A stretch of DNA of 64,000 nucleotides, from assembly GCF_040115645.1 (NCBI RefSeq), contig NC_089547.1:5208001-5272000 (forward strand). The letters are read 5' to 3'. The position numbers and the translations under genes were made by a program. Below are positions 48,053-60,893 of this stretch, one piece after another. The notes beneath the pieces are model-generated. The model had not been told where the DNA came from, searched no databases, and saw only the letters and a program-made list of their open reading frames with translations. The stretch is from Euwallacea fornicatus. Taxonomy: Eukaryota > Arthropoda > Insecta > Coleoptera > Curculionidae. Numbering within the stretch: the stretch's first letter is position 1; the number at the start of each line of letters is the position of its first letter.

Positions 48053-49639
48053 TCATTTTTCAGGCTTTTCCTCGTTGGCGTCGCGTTTCAAAGCTTCTGC
48101 ATCCAAGTAGCAATACTCTGGGTCTTCGTCGACTTGAAGGACATGTTCTTCCTCTTTATTGTCGTGTTCATTATTGGGAGACGCCACGTTGAAGGCTGAA
48201 GCGGTAGGAGAGGCAGTAGAGGCAAGGTCGCTGTTGGGACAGAACAATAAGATATTACTGAACTGCTTCTTTAATTTCAACTACCTAACAGAGATGTAAA
48301 AGAATTACCGTGCAGCGACAGTTTCTTCGGAACTAGAAGCGCTATCTTCCGGTTGAACCTCTTGAGGATTATCCGGAGAATAAGTAACCAAAAATCTGCG
48401 TATGGGAACTTCTTGGACTACACAGGTGGTCGTGGTGGTTATTGGGGACTCCTCAGCAGTTACTGCAGGATACGGTGGAGGCTGATCATCCATGACATCC
48501 TAGAAAACCCATTGAATTGAGCATTAAATTGATCAAAAAGTGTCACAGAGCAATTTCCTCGCTTCAATATTACTCACCTGATAGGAGGGAGGGGCAGTTT
48601 GCTTCATAGGCCCGAACAACGCAGCTTCATTATCTCTAAACATGGCTGCGTAGTCAGGTTCGCTTCTATCCAGCCCATCATTTGGTAGGATGTAATGAAT
48701 AGTGTTATGGGTGGCTTGCTTCTTGAGGGTCAGGTATTTGTAACAACGCCAAACAACCCCAATCCAGTAGGCCTAATAAAATTAATTTTTGGTACTCCTC
48801 ATAGCTGTTACATTAAACACGTGTTACCTTCCAGATCATGGACACCAAAAAGGATAACAAGACAAGAAGAGACAGAGTCTGAGGACTGAGAGAGAGAAGT
48901 TCTTGATGGAAGGGCATGTTGTGCCAGTTTTCGGCTACGAGCCGGTGCACTGACCGGAGATAGCAAAAGTATCCGGTTGCTGTTAATCTAATGATTAAAT
49001 AAATCATTAAACGGCACAAAAATACATTAGTTCTGAGCCTTACGTGGTGATGGCAAAATCAAATAATTGTAAAAAGAAGAAGGGTAAGATGTGCTTGGGC
49101 TTGCCTTTAATGGCCCCATAGACCATTAGCAGTGTAATGGAAAGTGTGCAGATGGTGATAATTGCTCCCATATCCACGTCAGCTGAAACAAATAATGGGT
49201 GTAAAAATACAAAATCAAGTGAGAATTGAAATATTTACAGGGCAAGACTGTTCTCCCATCTTGGGTTGTGGGCAAGAAATAAGGATTATCATCATTCTTG
49301 ACTTTACTTAATGGTGTTGGTAGGAAGTCCCCTTCTAAGTAATCCTTCTTGTTAAACTCGTTTTTTTGATTGATGTAGCTCTGATTTCGCATCACCAGTG
49401 ACACAACTGTGAGAGCCAACACATGGAGCAGCTATGGACAAAAAGATTAAAGAGTATTCACACAAATTAAGGAAGAATGGAGCTTTAACAAAGGAAAATG
49501 ACACAAATAAGACATAAAAAGCCAAACTTACTAAATGATATACCCCAAAAACAATGGTGGCCGTCTTTACGTGAAGACAGAAGCAGGCCCTCCATTCATT
49601 CTTGCCTGCAGAGCCTAACTTGAGGCGCATATTGAACAT
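48053..49639 (-). CDS. LAPTM4-like lysosomal multispanning protein with PY motifs
   Basis: Exons 49639-49532, 49431-49239, 49182-49044, 48987-48828, 48772-48578, 48499-48309 and 48230-48053 join in frame to 387 residues. The start exon has FCLHVKTATIVFGVYHL, the typical first membrane span of LAPTM proteins. Further spans lie in LHVLALTVVSLVM, IITICTLSITLLMVYGAI and SLSPQTLSLLVLLSFLV. The cytoplasmic tail contains PPSY (end of the fifth exon) and PPPY (QPPPYPAV), binding sites for Nedd4-family WW domains that sort LAPTM proteins to lysosomes. The tail is longer and more acidic/Ser-Thr rich than in mammalian LAPTM4. A 5' UTR acceptor (TTTTTTCCACAG) lies just upstream of the ATG. Confidence 0.8.
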
Positions 49640-51456
49640 TCTGTGGAAAAAAATGTTTTGAAAATTATCAATCAACAGAAAGTTTAATGATGTCAAATGG
49701 GAATATAATGAGCAAGCCAGAACAAGATATTGTAGCAGTTAACACCACTTAATATAGTATTACCTATAAAGAAACATAGAATTACTTTAAGTGATAAGGT
49801 TTTCAAAACTTCTGATGATTCACCCATATGAATTTCCAATCATTAGAAATTATCCTTGGAATTATTTCTAAATGATCTACATTGCGCTGAGAGTTTGTCT
49901 TTCCCATAGAAAAAGTATGTTTGCAGAGTGTGTGCTAATCATACTGTTGACTGAAATACACGTTAAACACCCCTAAGTTAATATAAAAAAATTGGAATCC
50001 GTGTCTGATTCAAGCTTGAAAAATCTCAATAATCACAACAAAATAACTGACAATAGATTTTCCTGATTAGACCTGCTTTGGGCCTCTGAATCCCTAAGAG
50101 TTTTTCTTAGAAAAGCTTTTCCAACTAATTGACTATTTATAGTCACATTATGTTGGTGCTTATGTTTTGACAAACTGAACATTTGCTGATACGACCAAAA
50201 TCGCAACTGATTACTGCACTAAAATGAAATGCTGCACTCCCAAAGGGCCATAAATTTGTGGTACCCTCTGGAGATAATCGCTTTTATGTACTTGATTTGC
50301 CATTGCATCAGAATGTTGTTGTTAATATTTATTATTGTGATAACCTTGAGTGATCCTGTTATTTTGAAATAAATAACTAATGAAAGACTACACTTGCTTG
50401 GAATCAAATAGCACAATTTGCAGATAGTTGTGCTAGATTTCTAAGTTAGAAACGTGCGTGAGGATCGGAATTTATGTTCGCAATCTGTTTGACGCTGCAG
50501 TTTAAAAACAAGCAGCTCGATATAACGTAAACGATAAAAGACAAACACAAAGGGGAAATTTCATAAGATCTTTTAGTAAAAGGTGAGAGATCTGAACCAG
50601 AATCATGGGTCATTCTCAAGCTGCAATATAGTTAGATTCGACGTTTAAATCATTATATCAACACCGTGCTATAAAATTGGCGATAATACCAGTAATAGAA
50701 CTTAATTTGGCGAGATAATTAAGTCTTATTTATTGCACAAACAATCCTAGTCTGAAGAATTGTGAATATTCAGGGATTTTTCAGTTGCTATAATCGGGCC
50801 TTACTGGATTACAGAGTGCCTTTAGCCTACACAGGAACGTCCCTGTGCCTAACAAAACTACAGGGAGTGGTACTTACAAATTGAGAACTCGATTAAACTA
50901 TCACTTTTCTGTAATTATTGATAACAAATTTTGAGAAGATAACTGCAAACGTATTGCCTCCGAGGGTCGATTTACACAGTACTGCCAACAAAACTAAAAA
51001 ACTGACAGTGACATTTGCAGGATAGCCAAGAGCTGTCAACTTTTAAGTACATAGTAGTGTTGTAGTAATAAAAAATGATGATGCCGTAAACGTTTATAAC
51101 ACACCCAACAGTCTTCAAATAATTTTAAGCAATCTTTAAAGCCTCATAAATATTGCTAGACCTCAACATACGAACCATTGCCACATTTATGTAGCAAAAA
51201 TGCCGAATTTATGTGCATTTCGATATATTTTACATTGTATACATCCCGGATGAGCTATTATTAATAAACATCAGTCATATTCACCTGTCAAAGTCAGCTG
51301 ACTGGGCCGTCTTGGTACGAAGTTGAGTTTGAGAGGAGAAATCATAACATTATTCATCATCAAAAAACTTGAGTTTTTAGTGAAATTTTCTAAAAAAACA
51401 TTAAATTAAGAAAGAAAAAAATTCAGTGAAATTCTTTGGTACGATCAAGTCCAGAC
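49640..51456. promoter_or_regulatory. Upstream region shared by LAPTM4-like gene and Hrs
   Basis: Minus-strand leader intron of the LAPTM4-like gene: a donor ATTT|GTAAGT on the minus strand near 50876 could end its 5' UTR exon. The divergent promoters of the two endolysosomal genes would then lie at about 50.9-51.4 kb. No coding exon seen. Confidence 0.4.
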
Positions 51457-54400
51457 ATGTTCCGTTCGGGACACTTTGATAAATTGCTTGGTAAGTAGGT
51501 TGCTGACTACAAAACATCCCAGTGCTTTCTTAAAAGTTATAAGATTATGTTATCCACAACGTTCTACGATCCAGTACCTTTGCCATTGAAACGGCTTCTG
51601 AAAAGCCGTCTCTGAGGCACACCAATGCAGCATACATTACAAAAATTTTACATCTTTCTCTCGTTCCACTTTGTAGGCGCACTATACCAGCTTAATTTCT
51701 TCTCATTACTGCAACACTAGCAAATTCATTTTTCTAACTTGCAGATAAAGCCACAAGCCAGTTATTAATGGAACCAGACTGGCCATCAATAATACAGATA
51801 TGCGACTTAATTAGACAGAATGATATACAGTATGTATCCATCTCCGTCTTGTTGGCTTGACACCAAAGCCTAAGGCCGAAGGCAATCGCTCATTTTTTCT
51901 AATTTTCTAGACCTAAAGTTGCAATCAACGCAGTAAAAAAGAAGTTATTTTTGCCTAACCCTCATTCTTCACTATATGCCTTGTTGTGTCTCGAGAGTAT
52001 GATCAAGAACTGCGGTAAGATGAATCTACATGGAATCACTTTGAAATGCGCTTTCACAAAATCATTTTTAGGGGCATTAATTGCAGAGGAACTAACAACA
52101 AAAGCCAACTGTGATTTCTTACATGATCTGGCCAAAAACACTCCCCATGAAAACGTTAAGCAGAAATTATTAGAACTGATTCAGGTTTGGAGTTTCGCAT
52201 TCAGGAAGAATCCAAAACATGGCAATTTGAAGGTATAACTTAGCTGGTTCAGGGATTTTTAATCTGCGATATATTATAAATTAGTGACCTTGAGCTCAAA
52301 CAATTGTATAGATATGTTTATCATCCTGTTTACATTAGTCATTGGTTTAATCACTGCGTAGGTTCATTTCAAATCAAAACTGTTAATAGGTTAGTTGGTA
52401 TATACTTGGGCAGTTAATACACATGGACTACATTGCTGGTATAGGTAGTTGGGTATGTAAAATTGTTCCAAAACTACGCGAGAGACTGATACAAAATACA
52501 CTCAGAACCATAGTTTCTTGCCATTCACTGCACAGATTATTTCCTTCTCCCCGAATTCAAGGGTACAACTGACAAAGTCCCATTTCCCTTAAATTAAATT
52601 AAAGTCTTAACAAGATTAACGCGGTTTCAGGACTTGATGGCTGCCATGAAAGCAGAGGGTTTCAAGTTCCCAGTTTTACGCGAAAGCGACGCAATGTTCG
52701 CTGCTGATACCGCTCCCGACTGGCTCGATGGGGACACCTGCCATCGCTGCAGGACCGCTTTCGGTCTTGTGCAGAGGAAACACCATTGCAGGCATGTTGT
52801 TCTTTGTATTAATTCACATCCGTGCCATTCCCTTCTTATGGGATTTTAGGAATTGTGGTCAAGTCTTTTGTGGGCAGTGTAGTTCCAAATCAACAACTTT
52901 ACCCAAGTTTGGCATTGAAAAAGAAGTGAGTCACGAAATCGAACATTGGTTGGGTGATATTCGTCAAAATTTATTAGGTCAGAGTTTGCGAAACCTGCTA
53001 TGATAAAGTGAATAAGCCTGTTACTGCTTCCAAGTTGATCAAACAAGATGGTGAATTACCTTCTGAGTATTTGAACAGTTCTCTAGCGCAGCAAAGCCAG
53101 GTAAACCCCTCACCTGTCATGGTGGTATATTAAGTGTATGATAAATTATAGGAACCTCCAAGGAAGAATGAAGATGAGTTGAAGGAAGAAGAGGAGCTAC
53201 AGTTGGCATTAGCTCTTAGCCAATCTGAGGCTGAAGCCAAAGAGAAGGAAAAACTGAGGGCCACACATGCTCTGCTTAACAATTCCTTCAAGAAAGGTTT
53301 TATTACTGCAATAAACTTTCTTGAAGAAAAATGAGAACCTGTTTTAGAGCCTGAGCCTGTGACTCGAAGAAGCCCTTCGCCGCAGCTTGAGGAAACTGGC
53401 AATTCCGAGTTGGATCGTTATCTGAATCGTTCCTATTGGGAATCTATCCAGTCCAATGACACCAAAGAGATCATCAGGTAATTTATGCCTTTGAATTATT
53501 GAAATCAACTAATTTTGATATCTTCCTAAGACCAACAAGCCCATCTGCCCCTTCCCCTGCTTCCTCCATCCTCAGCAACGAACCAAAGTTCAAAATTAAA
53601 GAGAACGGAGTTGCGGACAACGATTTGGAAGAGTTCATCAAAACTTTGAAGAGTCAAGTGGAGATTTTTATTAACAGGATGAAAAGCAACTCCAGCAGGT
53701 GCGGTGTTTCAGCAATTAATTGCATCCTTTTCTCTGTATTGACAACTAATAATTCTCAGAGGACGCTCAATCACAAACGACACCAGCGTCCAGTCACTGT
53801 TCATGAACATTACCAACTTGCACTCGAGGTTATTGCGTTATATTCAAGACCACGATGATCGCAGGCTGCACTACGAGGGGCTGCAAGACAAGCTGACTCA
53901 GGTTTGTATCAGCAGAGACTTTAGGATGTGCAGTAATTAGTTTTTCTAAGGTGAAAGATGCACGGGCCGCCCTGGATGCGCTGCGTGAGGAACATCGTGA
54001 AAGATTACGGCGCGAAGCTGAGGAAGCGGAGCGACAGCGACAGATGCAAATGGCGCACAAACTAGAAATTATGCGCAAAAAGAAGCAGGAATATTTGCAA
54101 TATCAGAGGCAGTTGGCATTGCAGAGGATTCAGGAACAGGAAAGGGAGATGCAGATGAGACAGGTAAGAGAGAAAGTTACATATTTTAAAATTAATTAAC
54201 CACGAATTTCTTCAAGGAGCAACAAAAGCAACAGTACCTAATGGGGCCACAGCAGTTTGGAGGTTATATTGGATCCCCAGTGCATGCAGTCCCATTCCAA
54301 CCTTCAAACCCACCTGTTCCAACCCCGGTGGGAGGATTTTACGCTCCTTACGGGCAGATGATGGGGCAGCCTCCAAATTCTGCCCCTCAAGGTACCTAAC

Positions 54401-54752
54401 AAACTCCAGCAAATCTCAGTATTAAAGGTTTGTGTATCTAGGAGGGAGCTGTCCCCCGATGCCGCAGATGGGCCCACCTCAAGGGCAACCATTTCAACCC
54501 CATCCTCAGCAAGCTGGGGCAAATTTTGCTCCAATGATGGTGCCTCATCCTGGTATGCCCCCGTCGCAGCCAACTCCGCCAGCAGGTAACTTTTTTTACT
54601 GTTTTACTGTAGGAAAGTGATGGTGAGGATTTATGGTTTTAGGTCAGCTGCAAAGGGTCTTTCCCCAACAAGGCCCTACTTCTCAACAACAAGCGCAGGC
54701 ACCGCAAATTGTAGAACAAACTCAAACGGCGGAATTGATTAGTTTTGATTGA
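51457..54752 (+). CDS. Hrs: Hrs/HGS, ESCRT-0 ubiquitin-sorting adaptor
   Basis: Exons 51457-51490, 51745-51829, 51911-52232, 52631-52791, 52850-52925, 52978-53100, 53152-53296, 53348-53477, 53531-53698, 53760-53901, 53951-54163, 54217-54391, 54442-54585 and 54643-54752 join in frame to 675 residues. Order of domains: VHS (MFRSGHFDKLLDKATS onward, about 1-145), FYVE zinc finger (WLDGDTCHRC, RKHHCRNCGQVFCGQC; about 170-230) that binds PI3P, UIM (ELQLALALSQSEAE, near 280) that binds ubiquitin, coiled coil (RQRQMQMAHKLEIMRKKKQ), Pro/Gln-rich tail and terminal ELISFD clathrin box. The intron inside the FYVE domain (52792-52849) begins GCATGT, another GC-AG intron, required by the invariant HHCRNCG. 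AATAAA at 54797-54802. Confidence 0.97.
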
Positions 54753-54904
54753 GAAGCCACTTTTAAACATTGAATGAATCATTATACAGTTATTTAAATA
54801 AATGTTTTAACCTTATGATAGTTCTGTTATGATCCATTAAGCTTTTTTTGTTTATGATGATGTGTATTATTCAATAAAAAAGACAAATGATTTACGTATT
54901 TCAT

Positions 54905-55450
54905 TTACGACTCCAACCCATCAGGACTTACCCCCATGTAACACAGCACTCCCCCTCCTGGGATCTGTTTGACGCTAACGTACGCCCTGCCGTCAGGAGA
55001 TTTGTGATGCAGCACTGGAGAAATTGGACCCATTTTCGGCAAAAACGGAACCTGTTGGGTGGAGTTATCAAATCAATTTTACTCGAAAAACAGTGTTTAA
55101 TGGCAAGTACCTCTTTGCAAATGATATTTCCTAAACACTCTGAGAGGGAGCTTAAAACACCTCCCGGGGGAGGATGTTCGAAAGGACCATGAACGCACTT
55201 ATTACGCACCTGAATTCTCAACAACTGGGCGTATTCGTTTTTGATTTTTGATGCTTCTAGATGGTCGTCAGGTATGGAAGCGAGTTTTCTGGCCCATTCC
55301 GCACACCTTACTCTATCTGTTCAAGTTATCATTGAAGTATATACATTAATGGATATTAATATACAAACCAAATGGACAGTCCAATTTGATCATGTGAGAG
55401 GAGATATCTAACAGAGCATTCCGGAATTCTTCGGCCTCATTGGAACCCAT
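54905..55450 (-). CDS. Small DUF4485-like protein
   Basis: Exons 55450-55369, 55316-55111 and 55051-54905 join in frame to 144 residues, starting MGSNEAEEFRNALLDISSHM. The helical core VRCAEWARKLASIPDDHLEASK and KNEYAQLLRIQ, then GPFEHPPPGGVLSSL, resembles DUF4485 proteins by memory of their pattern (a helical pair followed by a Pro-rich GPF-like segment). It ends in a short beta-rich tail (GRAYVSVKQIPGGGVLCYMG). The function of the family is not established. Only 152 bp separate its stop from the Hrs stop, so the 3' UTRs overlap or abut. Confidence 0.65.
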
Positions 55451-56313
55451 TTTAAGCTCTTTTTAGTGATATACTAAACGGGAATTTGGCGTAGAAAAGC
55501 GTTGATTACTGAGAAAATATCAATTTAAACTTGGCAAAAGTGCCATTAGCCGCTTATTTGAAAATGGCGGTCATTGCTGCGTTGCCAAGTTGTCTGAAAT
55601 TCGGGGGAGTATTATCAATTCGCTCGAAGCTCGACTCTCATTTACATTTAACACTAATTTCCATTTGTGATTTTACTCCATTTAATACTCGCAAAAGTGT
55701 ATTAGTTTTAATGTTTAATTATCACAAAACATAATTCTGAAAGAATTATCCAGGAAAAAACTTTTCAAGTGGGAGCTAGTGGAACCACAACGGGCCTGAG
55801 AATATAAAGGTAAGTTAGGCACCATTGTCACGACCTCCCACTTCCCAAATGTCAAAATTTGAGAAAGTGACAGAAGGAAGGCCATTTTCCTGCTGAATTT
55901 TTGTCTAAAATTTAGTGAAATCTACTGATTTTCTTCAAGAAATCTCTAGTTTATCGATCGCACATACCACCAGAGTTTAGTGAAGACTCACTAGTGCCAA
56001 GAGGGCCATCGAACCAGCGAAAATCGGGCTGCAAATACCATCTGTTTATTTACGAAAGGAACGACCTTGCCAAACAAAAATAAACCGTCGCAGGAAGAGT
56101 TTGTTATTTTTACCCATTAGACCCATTCCTGGGATTGTTAACGTCTCGCTGCTGGTTACTTAAGCGTTAAACAACCTCAGTTTGGTACCCAATGTGCAAA
56201 AACCGAATGATTGTTATGGGAAAAAGCCACATTCAGTTCGCTTAAGCCACAACTCTGCTCATACTTTCACAATTTTATTTGATTATGGTTGCAAATAAGA
56301 CTACACCACTGCT
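55451..56313. promoter_or_regulatory. Divergent upstream region of DUF4485-like gene and Rab40
   Basis: Contains the presumed promoters of both genes. A plus-strand frame at 55531-55734 looks spurious. No TATA box seen. Confidence 0.4.
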
Positions 56314-57529
56314 ATGGCTGGGGATCTTAGCAAACCCCCTGAGAAACAGTACGACTACCTTTTAAAGTTCCTTTTGGTTGGTGACAGTGATGTCGGCAAA
56401 CAGGAGATCTTGTCTGATTTGGATGATGGTGCTCTAGAAAGCCCATTTTGCAGTGGTAGTGGTAAGTGTACGTATTGGTTTTTGATCGTTATAATATTAT
56501 CAAAAATTAGTTTATATGTTGCAAAGTTCAATTGAATTAGTACAATTTTTATTGCCTTAATTTGTAAAAGTCAAACTTTGTAGCTCTTAAAGCCTGAATC
56601 TCCTGATTGCTTTTTGCCAACTTTCACAAGATCAAGTTGATGCTTGTCGAATCAAGTTATCTAACAAAAAGCACTCAGCAAACCCAAGCTAAAAGCGGCA
56701 GAATAGCAGTGTTGATGACTATTTTGCTCATTATAGCGTACAAAACCACCACCATCCTCCTTGATGGCAAAAGAGTAAAACTGCAACTGTGGGACACTTC
56801 TGGTCAGGGAAGATTCTGCACTATTATCCGGTCTTACTCCAGAGGGGCCCAAGGAGTTCTTCTAGTCTATGATATTACCAACAGGTTAGCTAGAAGTCCA
56901 CTTCCATGCAAATATTTTCATACCATATTTGCCTGCAGATGGTCATTTGATGGCCTGGATCGTTGGCTAAAAGAGGTGGACAGCCACGCCCCAGGCGTGC
57001 CCAAAGTGTTGGTGGGCAACCGGCTGCATTTGGCCTTTAAGCGAAAGGTGGGCCAAAGAGACGCGCAAATCTACGCCAACAAGCATAGTATGGCATTTTT
57101 CGAAGTGTCTCCGCTGTGCAACTTCAACATACACGAGAGCTTTTGCGAACTCTCCAGAATGGCTCTGCAGCGCAACGGCATGGAGCGCCTGTGGAGGTCC
57201 AACAGGGTACTGAGTTTGCAAGAGTTGTGCTGTAGAGCTATAGTGGCCCGTACCACCGTCTACAGCATTGAACAACTGCCTCTACCGACTTGTGTCAAGT
57301 CACACCTGAAATCTTACGCTTTAACGTCGACTAATACACAACAGTTTAAGTATACCAACAATCATAAGAAACACGGCGGAAGGAAGTTGAGGTAAGTGTG
57401 GAGATTTCCTTGAAAAAACCAGAAGGAACATGACTTTTCTTTTTAAGGTTTACCAGTATTCCCAGTACTCCGGCCGGAGTGGATGGCAGGAGCAGCTGTG
57501 TACCCCGCAACTCTTGCACAATCTCCTGA
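56314..57529 (+). CDS. Rab40: Rab40-family GTPase with SOCS box
   Basis: Exons 56314-56461, 56737-56884, 56939-57391 and 57448-57529 join in frame to 276 residues. The GTPase domain has [14 protein letters not shown] (G1), [40 protein letters not shown] (G3/switch II) and [13 protein letters not shown], where the usual NKxD is NR-type as in Rab40. The SOCS box follows: [17 protein letters not shown] and [16 protein letters not shown], which in Rab40 recruits elongin B/C-Cul5. It ends CTIS, a CaaX-type prenylation signal. Compared with human RAB40C the GID before YKTTT is absent, which I believe is normal for insects. Confidence 0.95.
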
Positions 57530-58791
57530 CCTCGAGCCCGCATTCGGGACATCCTGATCGAGATATTTTCAATGGGGATTTTCCCGCTGTTCGTCTTACT
57601 CTCTCTATACACGTACTTTTTGTTTCTGCGCGGCTTGTACTTGACGTATATCAAAGGTGAACCTCAAGGGCAGGACAAGAACTAGCCCCTTTCCATCTCT
57701 AATATTGTTGAGAAAAGTACAACCTATCACTTTAGCAAGTAAGAAAACACACAGGGTGTTTCGTTATTCGATGTCGTGTAACTGTTTACATGTTGTAAAG
57801 TCCATGTCTGCTGTAGTTGCATAGAGGATATATAAGTGTCGGTTAAAAAGAGGCAGTTTCAGTGCCGTCCCTAATATTATGATGAGTATTTTAAGCTGCT
57901 TTGGCAGCTAAAAACCTATTGTGTTGTTTTCCATAAAATTTTTCGTTGCTTTTAGGTTTATTTCGGTTGAGTGAGAATGTTCGGAATTTCTTTTTTGGTT
58001 TAGTTGCCGCATTAGTATTTATATGACGGAGCAAGCGTTTTACTTATTTATTAACGTTTAAGTTTTTTACCAAAATCTGTGTTAACGTTTATTTTTTAGT
58101 GTTAATGTATATATTTTTCTATATAGCAATATGGCTCGTTTGTGTTGTGTAAATATTTCTCTTATTAGGACACCCAAATTTACTGCATTAAAAATTATAT
58201 TACAAAGTTCCTTTGTTCAGTTTATGATTTTTGGTTTTGCATACACACACTGAAGCAGGGAGCGGGGAAGCCCCTTTCGAAGAGAACTGTGGTTAAATTA
58301 TGGACTTACATTCAAAATGTGTTGCTGTGAAATATACTCTTGGATCTAATGAATTTCTTAGGCATGTACCAAGTTCATTGCTCGCCTCATGTCGTTTCTA
58401 TTGAAAAATACATTAATTTATTTTTATGTATTTTAACATAGGACAGTGTAATCTTTGTAACAACAATCAATATAATCAATTTAAATATACGATTTAACTG
58501 TTTTATTTCGCGAATTCTAAGATATTTCCCGGTGAAGCTGTGGATAACCCGGTTCTGCGATTTAAGCTTTCCAAATGATTGAAAAAACCCACAAAGCTAT
58601 GATACGCCCGAGCTCAAGCATTTTTTTATATTTCCAATTTTCGTTGCGTAGCATGCAAATACGCACCTCTTGATTTAAACGGGTTATAGAACTCGCACGA
58701 GACATTGCAAGTAAAAACGCATGCAAATGTGGGGATCAAAAAAACTAAATTAACAAGAAAACACATGATTTTTATTTCCATATATTCAATA
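57530..58791. other. Convergent 3' region
   Basis: AT-rich, T-rich DNA consistent with a long Rab40 3' UTR, reaching a TTTATT at 58771-58776 that gives a minus-strand poly(A) signal. No coding exon seen. Confidence 0.5.
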
Positions 58792-59103
58792 TTATGTCTG
58801 GAGCCTGAAAAACAACCTCCTTGGAATCCAATCTATGACATCTTCAAATGCACTGGATTCTAGTTTCTTTGCAGACGAATTGATCTGCCACACACGTTCT
58901 AGAAACATGTCTAGAACAGTAACGTTTTCGCAGTCAATCAACGGCTTTACCATAGAAATCTCACCTGATATAGCACCTACCTGAATTCTTCCCTTATAAA
59001 ACAACATTTTATTCTTTGCGGCATTGGCAACATTTACCTTCAATTGACGGTTTCGTGGCTTGTTTAAGGCAAAGAGACGAAGTTTCGTTGGAGTTGAAAG
59101 CAA
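58792..59103 (-). CDS. Orphan terminal coding exon, unknown protein
   Basis: Open frame ending TAA at 58794-58792, with AATAAA (reverse of 58771-58776) about 16 nt beyond the stop. It has no ATG near its 5' end; the frame continues open to about 59180, so it should be the 3' exon of a spliced gene. The peptide contains LRLFALNKPRNRQLKVNVAN, YKGRIQVGAISGEISMVKPL and ends IDWIPRRLFFRLQT. Family not recognised. A candidate start exon on the same strand is 59465-59442 (MANSGSVQ|GTAAGA), but its phase does not join any obvious acceptor. Confidence 0.45.
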   Translation of the reverse strand: MLSTPTKLRLFALNKPRNRQLKVNVANAAKNKMLFYKGRIQVGAISGEISMVKPLIDCENVTVLDMFLERVWQINSSAKKLESSAFEDVIDWIPRRLFFRLQT

Positions 59104-60893
59104 GTCAGTTTTGCAAGCTAATTTGTTTTTCGCTTGTATGGCAACCCTACGGCTGTGGGTTTGGAATTTAGATTGGACACACTACCTACAATGCGGACCA
59201 CAAAGCCTCACTAATGGAGAACTCAGTGTCCATAAAATAGAGGGTCATCATTAAGAAAAGCCTTAAGTAGACGTTGAGATATCAGAGGTATGCCTTGGAT
59301 CAATATTCCTCTGTTAGGCTGTTTTGAGACAGACGTTTGATGGTTACCAAGGTTTTTAAGACGCTTGGTAGAATGGATTCAAGATACGATTGCAAAATAA
59401 GTTCACGAATTTTAGATGTGAGCACATCACGAATCTCTTACTTGAACAGAACCAGAATTCGCCATTTTGCGCCTTCAAATGATCATAAAACTCGTCTTTG
59501 AACCCCAACCAAGCCAGTGTTATCGCGCATGCATATTTAGACCGACAGCAGGCTAGAGACTCGAGAGCAGGAACGCACGAACGTCTGCGCATGTATCAGG
59601 AACGCGGCAGCAACACTGCGATTCGATTGGCTGGCCAGACTGCGCCCGCTCCATCCAGCCAATGTCACGCCAGCTCCCGCTCTATTTTGCCGCTGCTCTC
59701 TCTCTCGCCACCATATCTCGCTCCGCAAACACCAACATCTTACCGCAAAACCCCGACTCTGCGCCTGCTACCACACAAAAGAGGCGTTAGTACATTTCAG
59801 GGGCGTCGGTGGGGGTATTGTGAGTCGGTTTGGTTTGTTCCGTCAAGCACTTAGGTACTAAGTGACGAAATTTGCGTCACTCTGATATAGATGAGAAATT
59901 GTCATATTAGCAGAGAAAAAAGTCCTAATATTTAGACCAATTTTATCAAACTTTGACGGAATAAAACCAAGAAATTGTGTTACAGTTGAAATAACTTCAA
60001 TTTCAAGAAATTGATAGCGTTTTCGGCTTACTGCGCCAATATCGCTCTGTGATCGTCCGTAGATTATTCCCGTCAGGGATTAGACTTCAGCACTCGAATT
60101 TCGACCAATCAACTAGATCGAGCGAGAACTCGGGTGCTGTTACTGCCCGACCTTTTAGAGCCAAAGACGTGAATCTCCTGTCGACCGACTTGGCGATGCC
60201 GAAGGTAGCAGTAAGTCGAAAAAACTACAAATTACTTATAACACAAAAAACCTGAAATCACAAATCACTTTGTGTTCGATTAATTTGTCAAAAGGAACTA
60301 ATGTATTTAAATGTTACATGGAGTCACATGCAACCTCATGTAACCCTTAAAGTTCCCTACGAGACTTTGGTAGTTACAAAAGATTGAACTAGAATTCTCA
60401 AAGGCGTGAAAGATTAGATCAAACTTGATCCAACTAAAAAACTACACTGTAAAAAGAGATTCGCACTGCCAAAAACCAAATTTACTAGAGAAATGCTGTT
60501 ACATGAAATGTTATGTCAATTTTTTTGAAGTACCACCTCTTCAGATACAAAATAAGTATACTTAAACACTCTATAACTCTATAGCAATTAGACCAAACAT
60601 GTGTTGACTGGGAGAGTCTGCTTGGAAATATTCTTTTAGGAAAATAAACCAAAATAAAATGCAGATAGTTGAATTAAAATTGAATTAAACAGGAGGCAAG
60701 TTACCCTAAAAAAGGCTCTTTTTTTCATTTTTTTTAAATTTAGGTAAAGAAAACGCAATCTTATGTCTAGACAAATACCTTGCCAGAGCGCAGGTGCTGC
60801 TTACTAAAATACACCGCCGCACTGTCACCCAGACAAAACCTGAAGCAATTAGAGCTCATTATTATCAATATTTCAAATAAACACATGTCTTAC
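59104..60893. other. Intergenic region with possible first exon
   Basis: Minus-strand ATG at 59465 in strong context (CAAAATGGCG) reads eight codons to donor TTCAA|GTAAGA, a plausible initiating exon. A CpG- and GC-rich patch at about 59.5-59.8 kb resembles a promoter for it. Remaining sequence shows no coding signal. Confidence 0.35.

Noticed and set aside
56462..56736. Missing microexon in Rab40 switch I (human has GID before YKTTT)
   Set aside because: The direct join is in frame, and I recall insect Rab40 reading SGxAYKTTT, so no missing exon is needed.
59498..59854. 118-codon plus-strand frame in a CpG-rich block
   Set aside because: Composition is Pro/Ser/Arg from GC-rich DNA, and opposite-strand frames are open too; promoter-like rather than coding.
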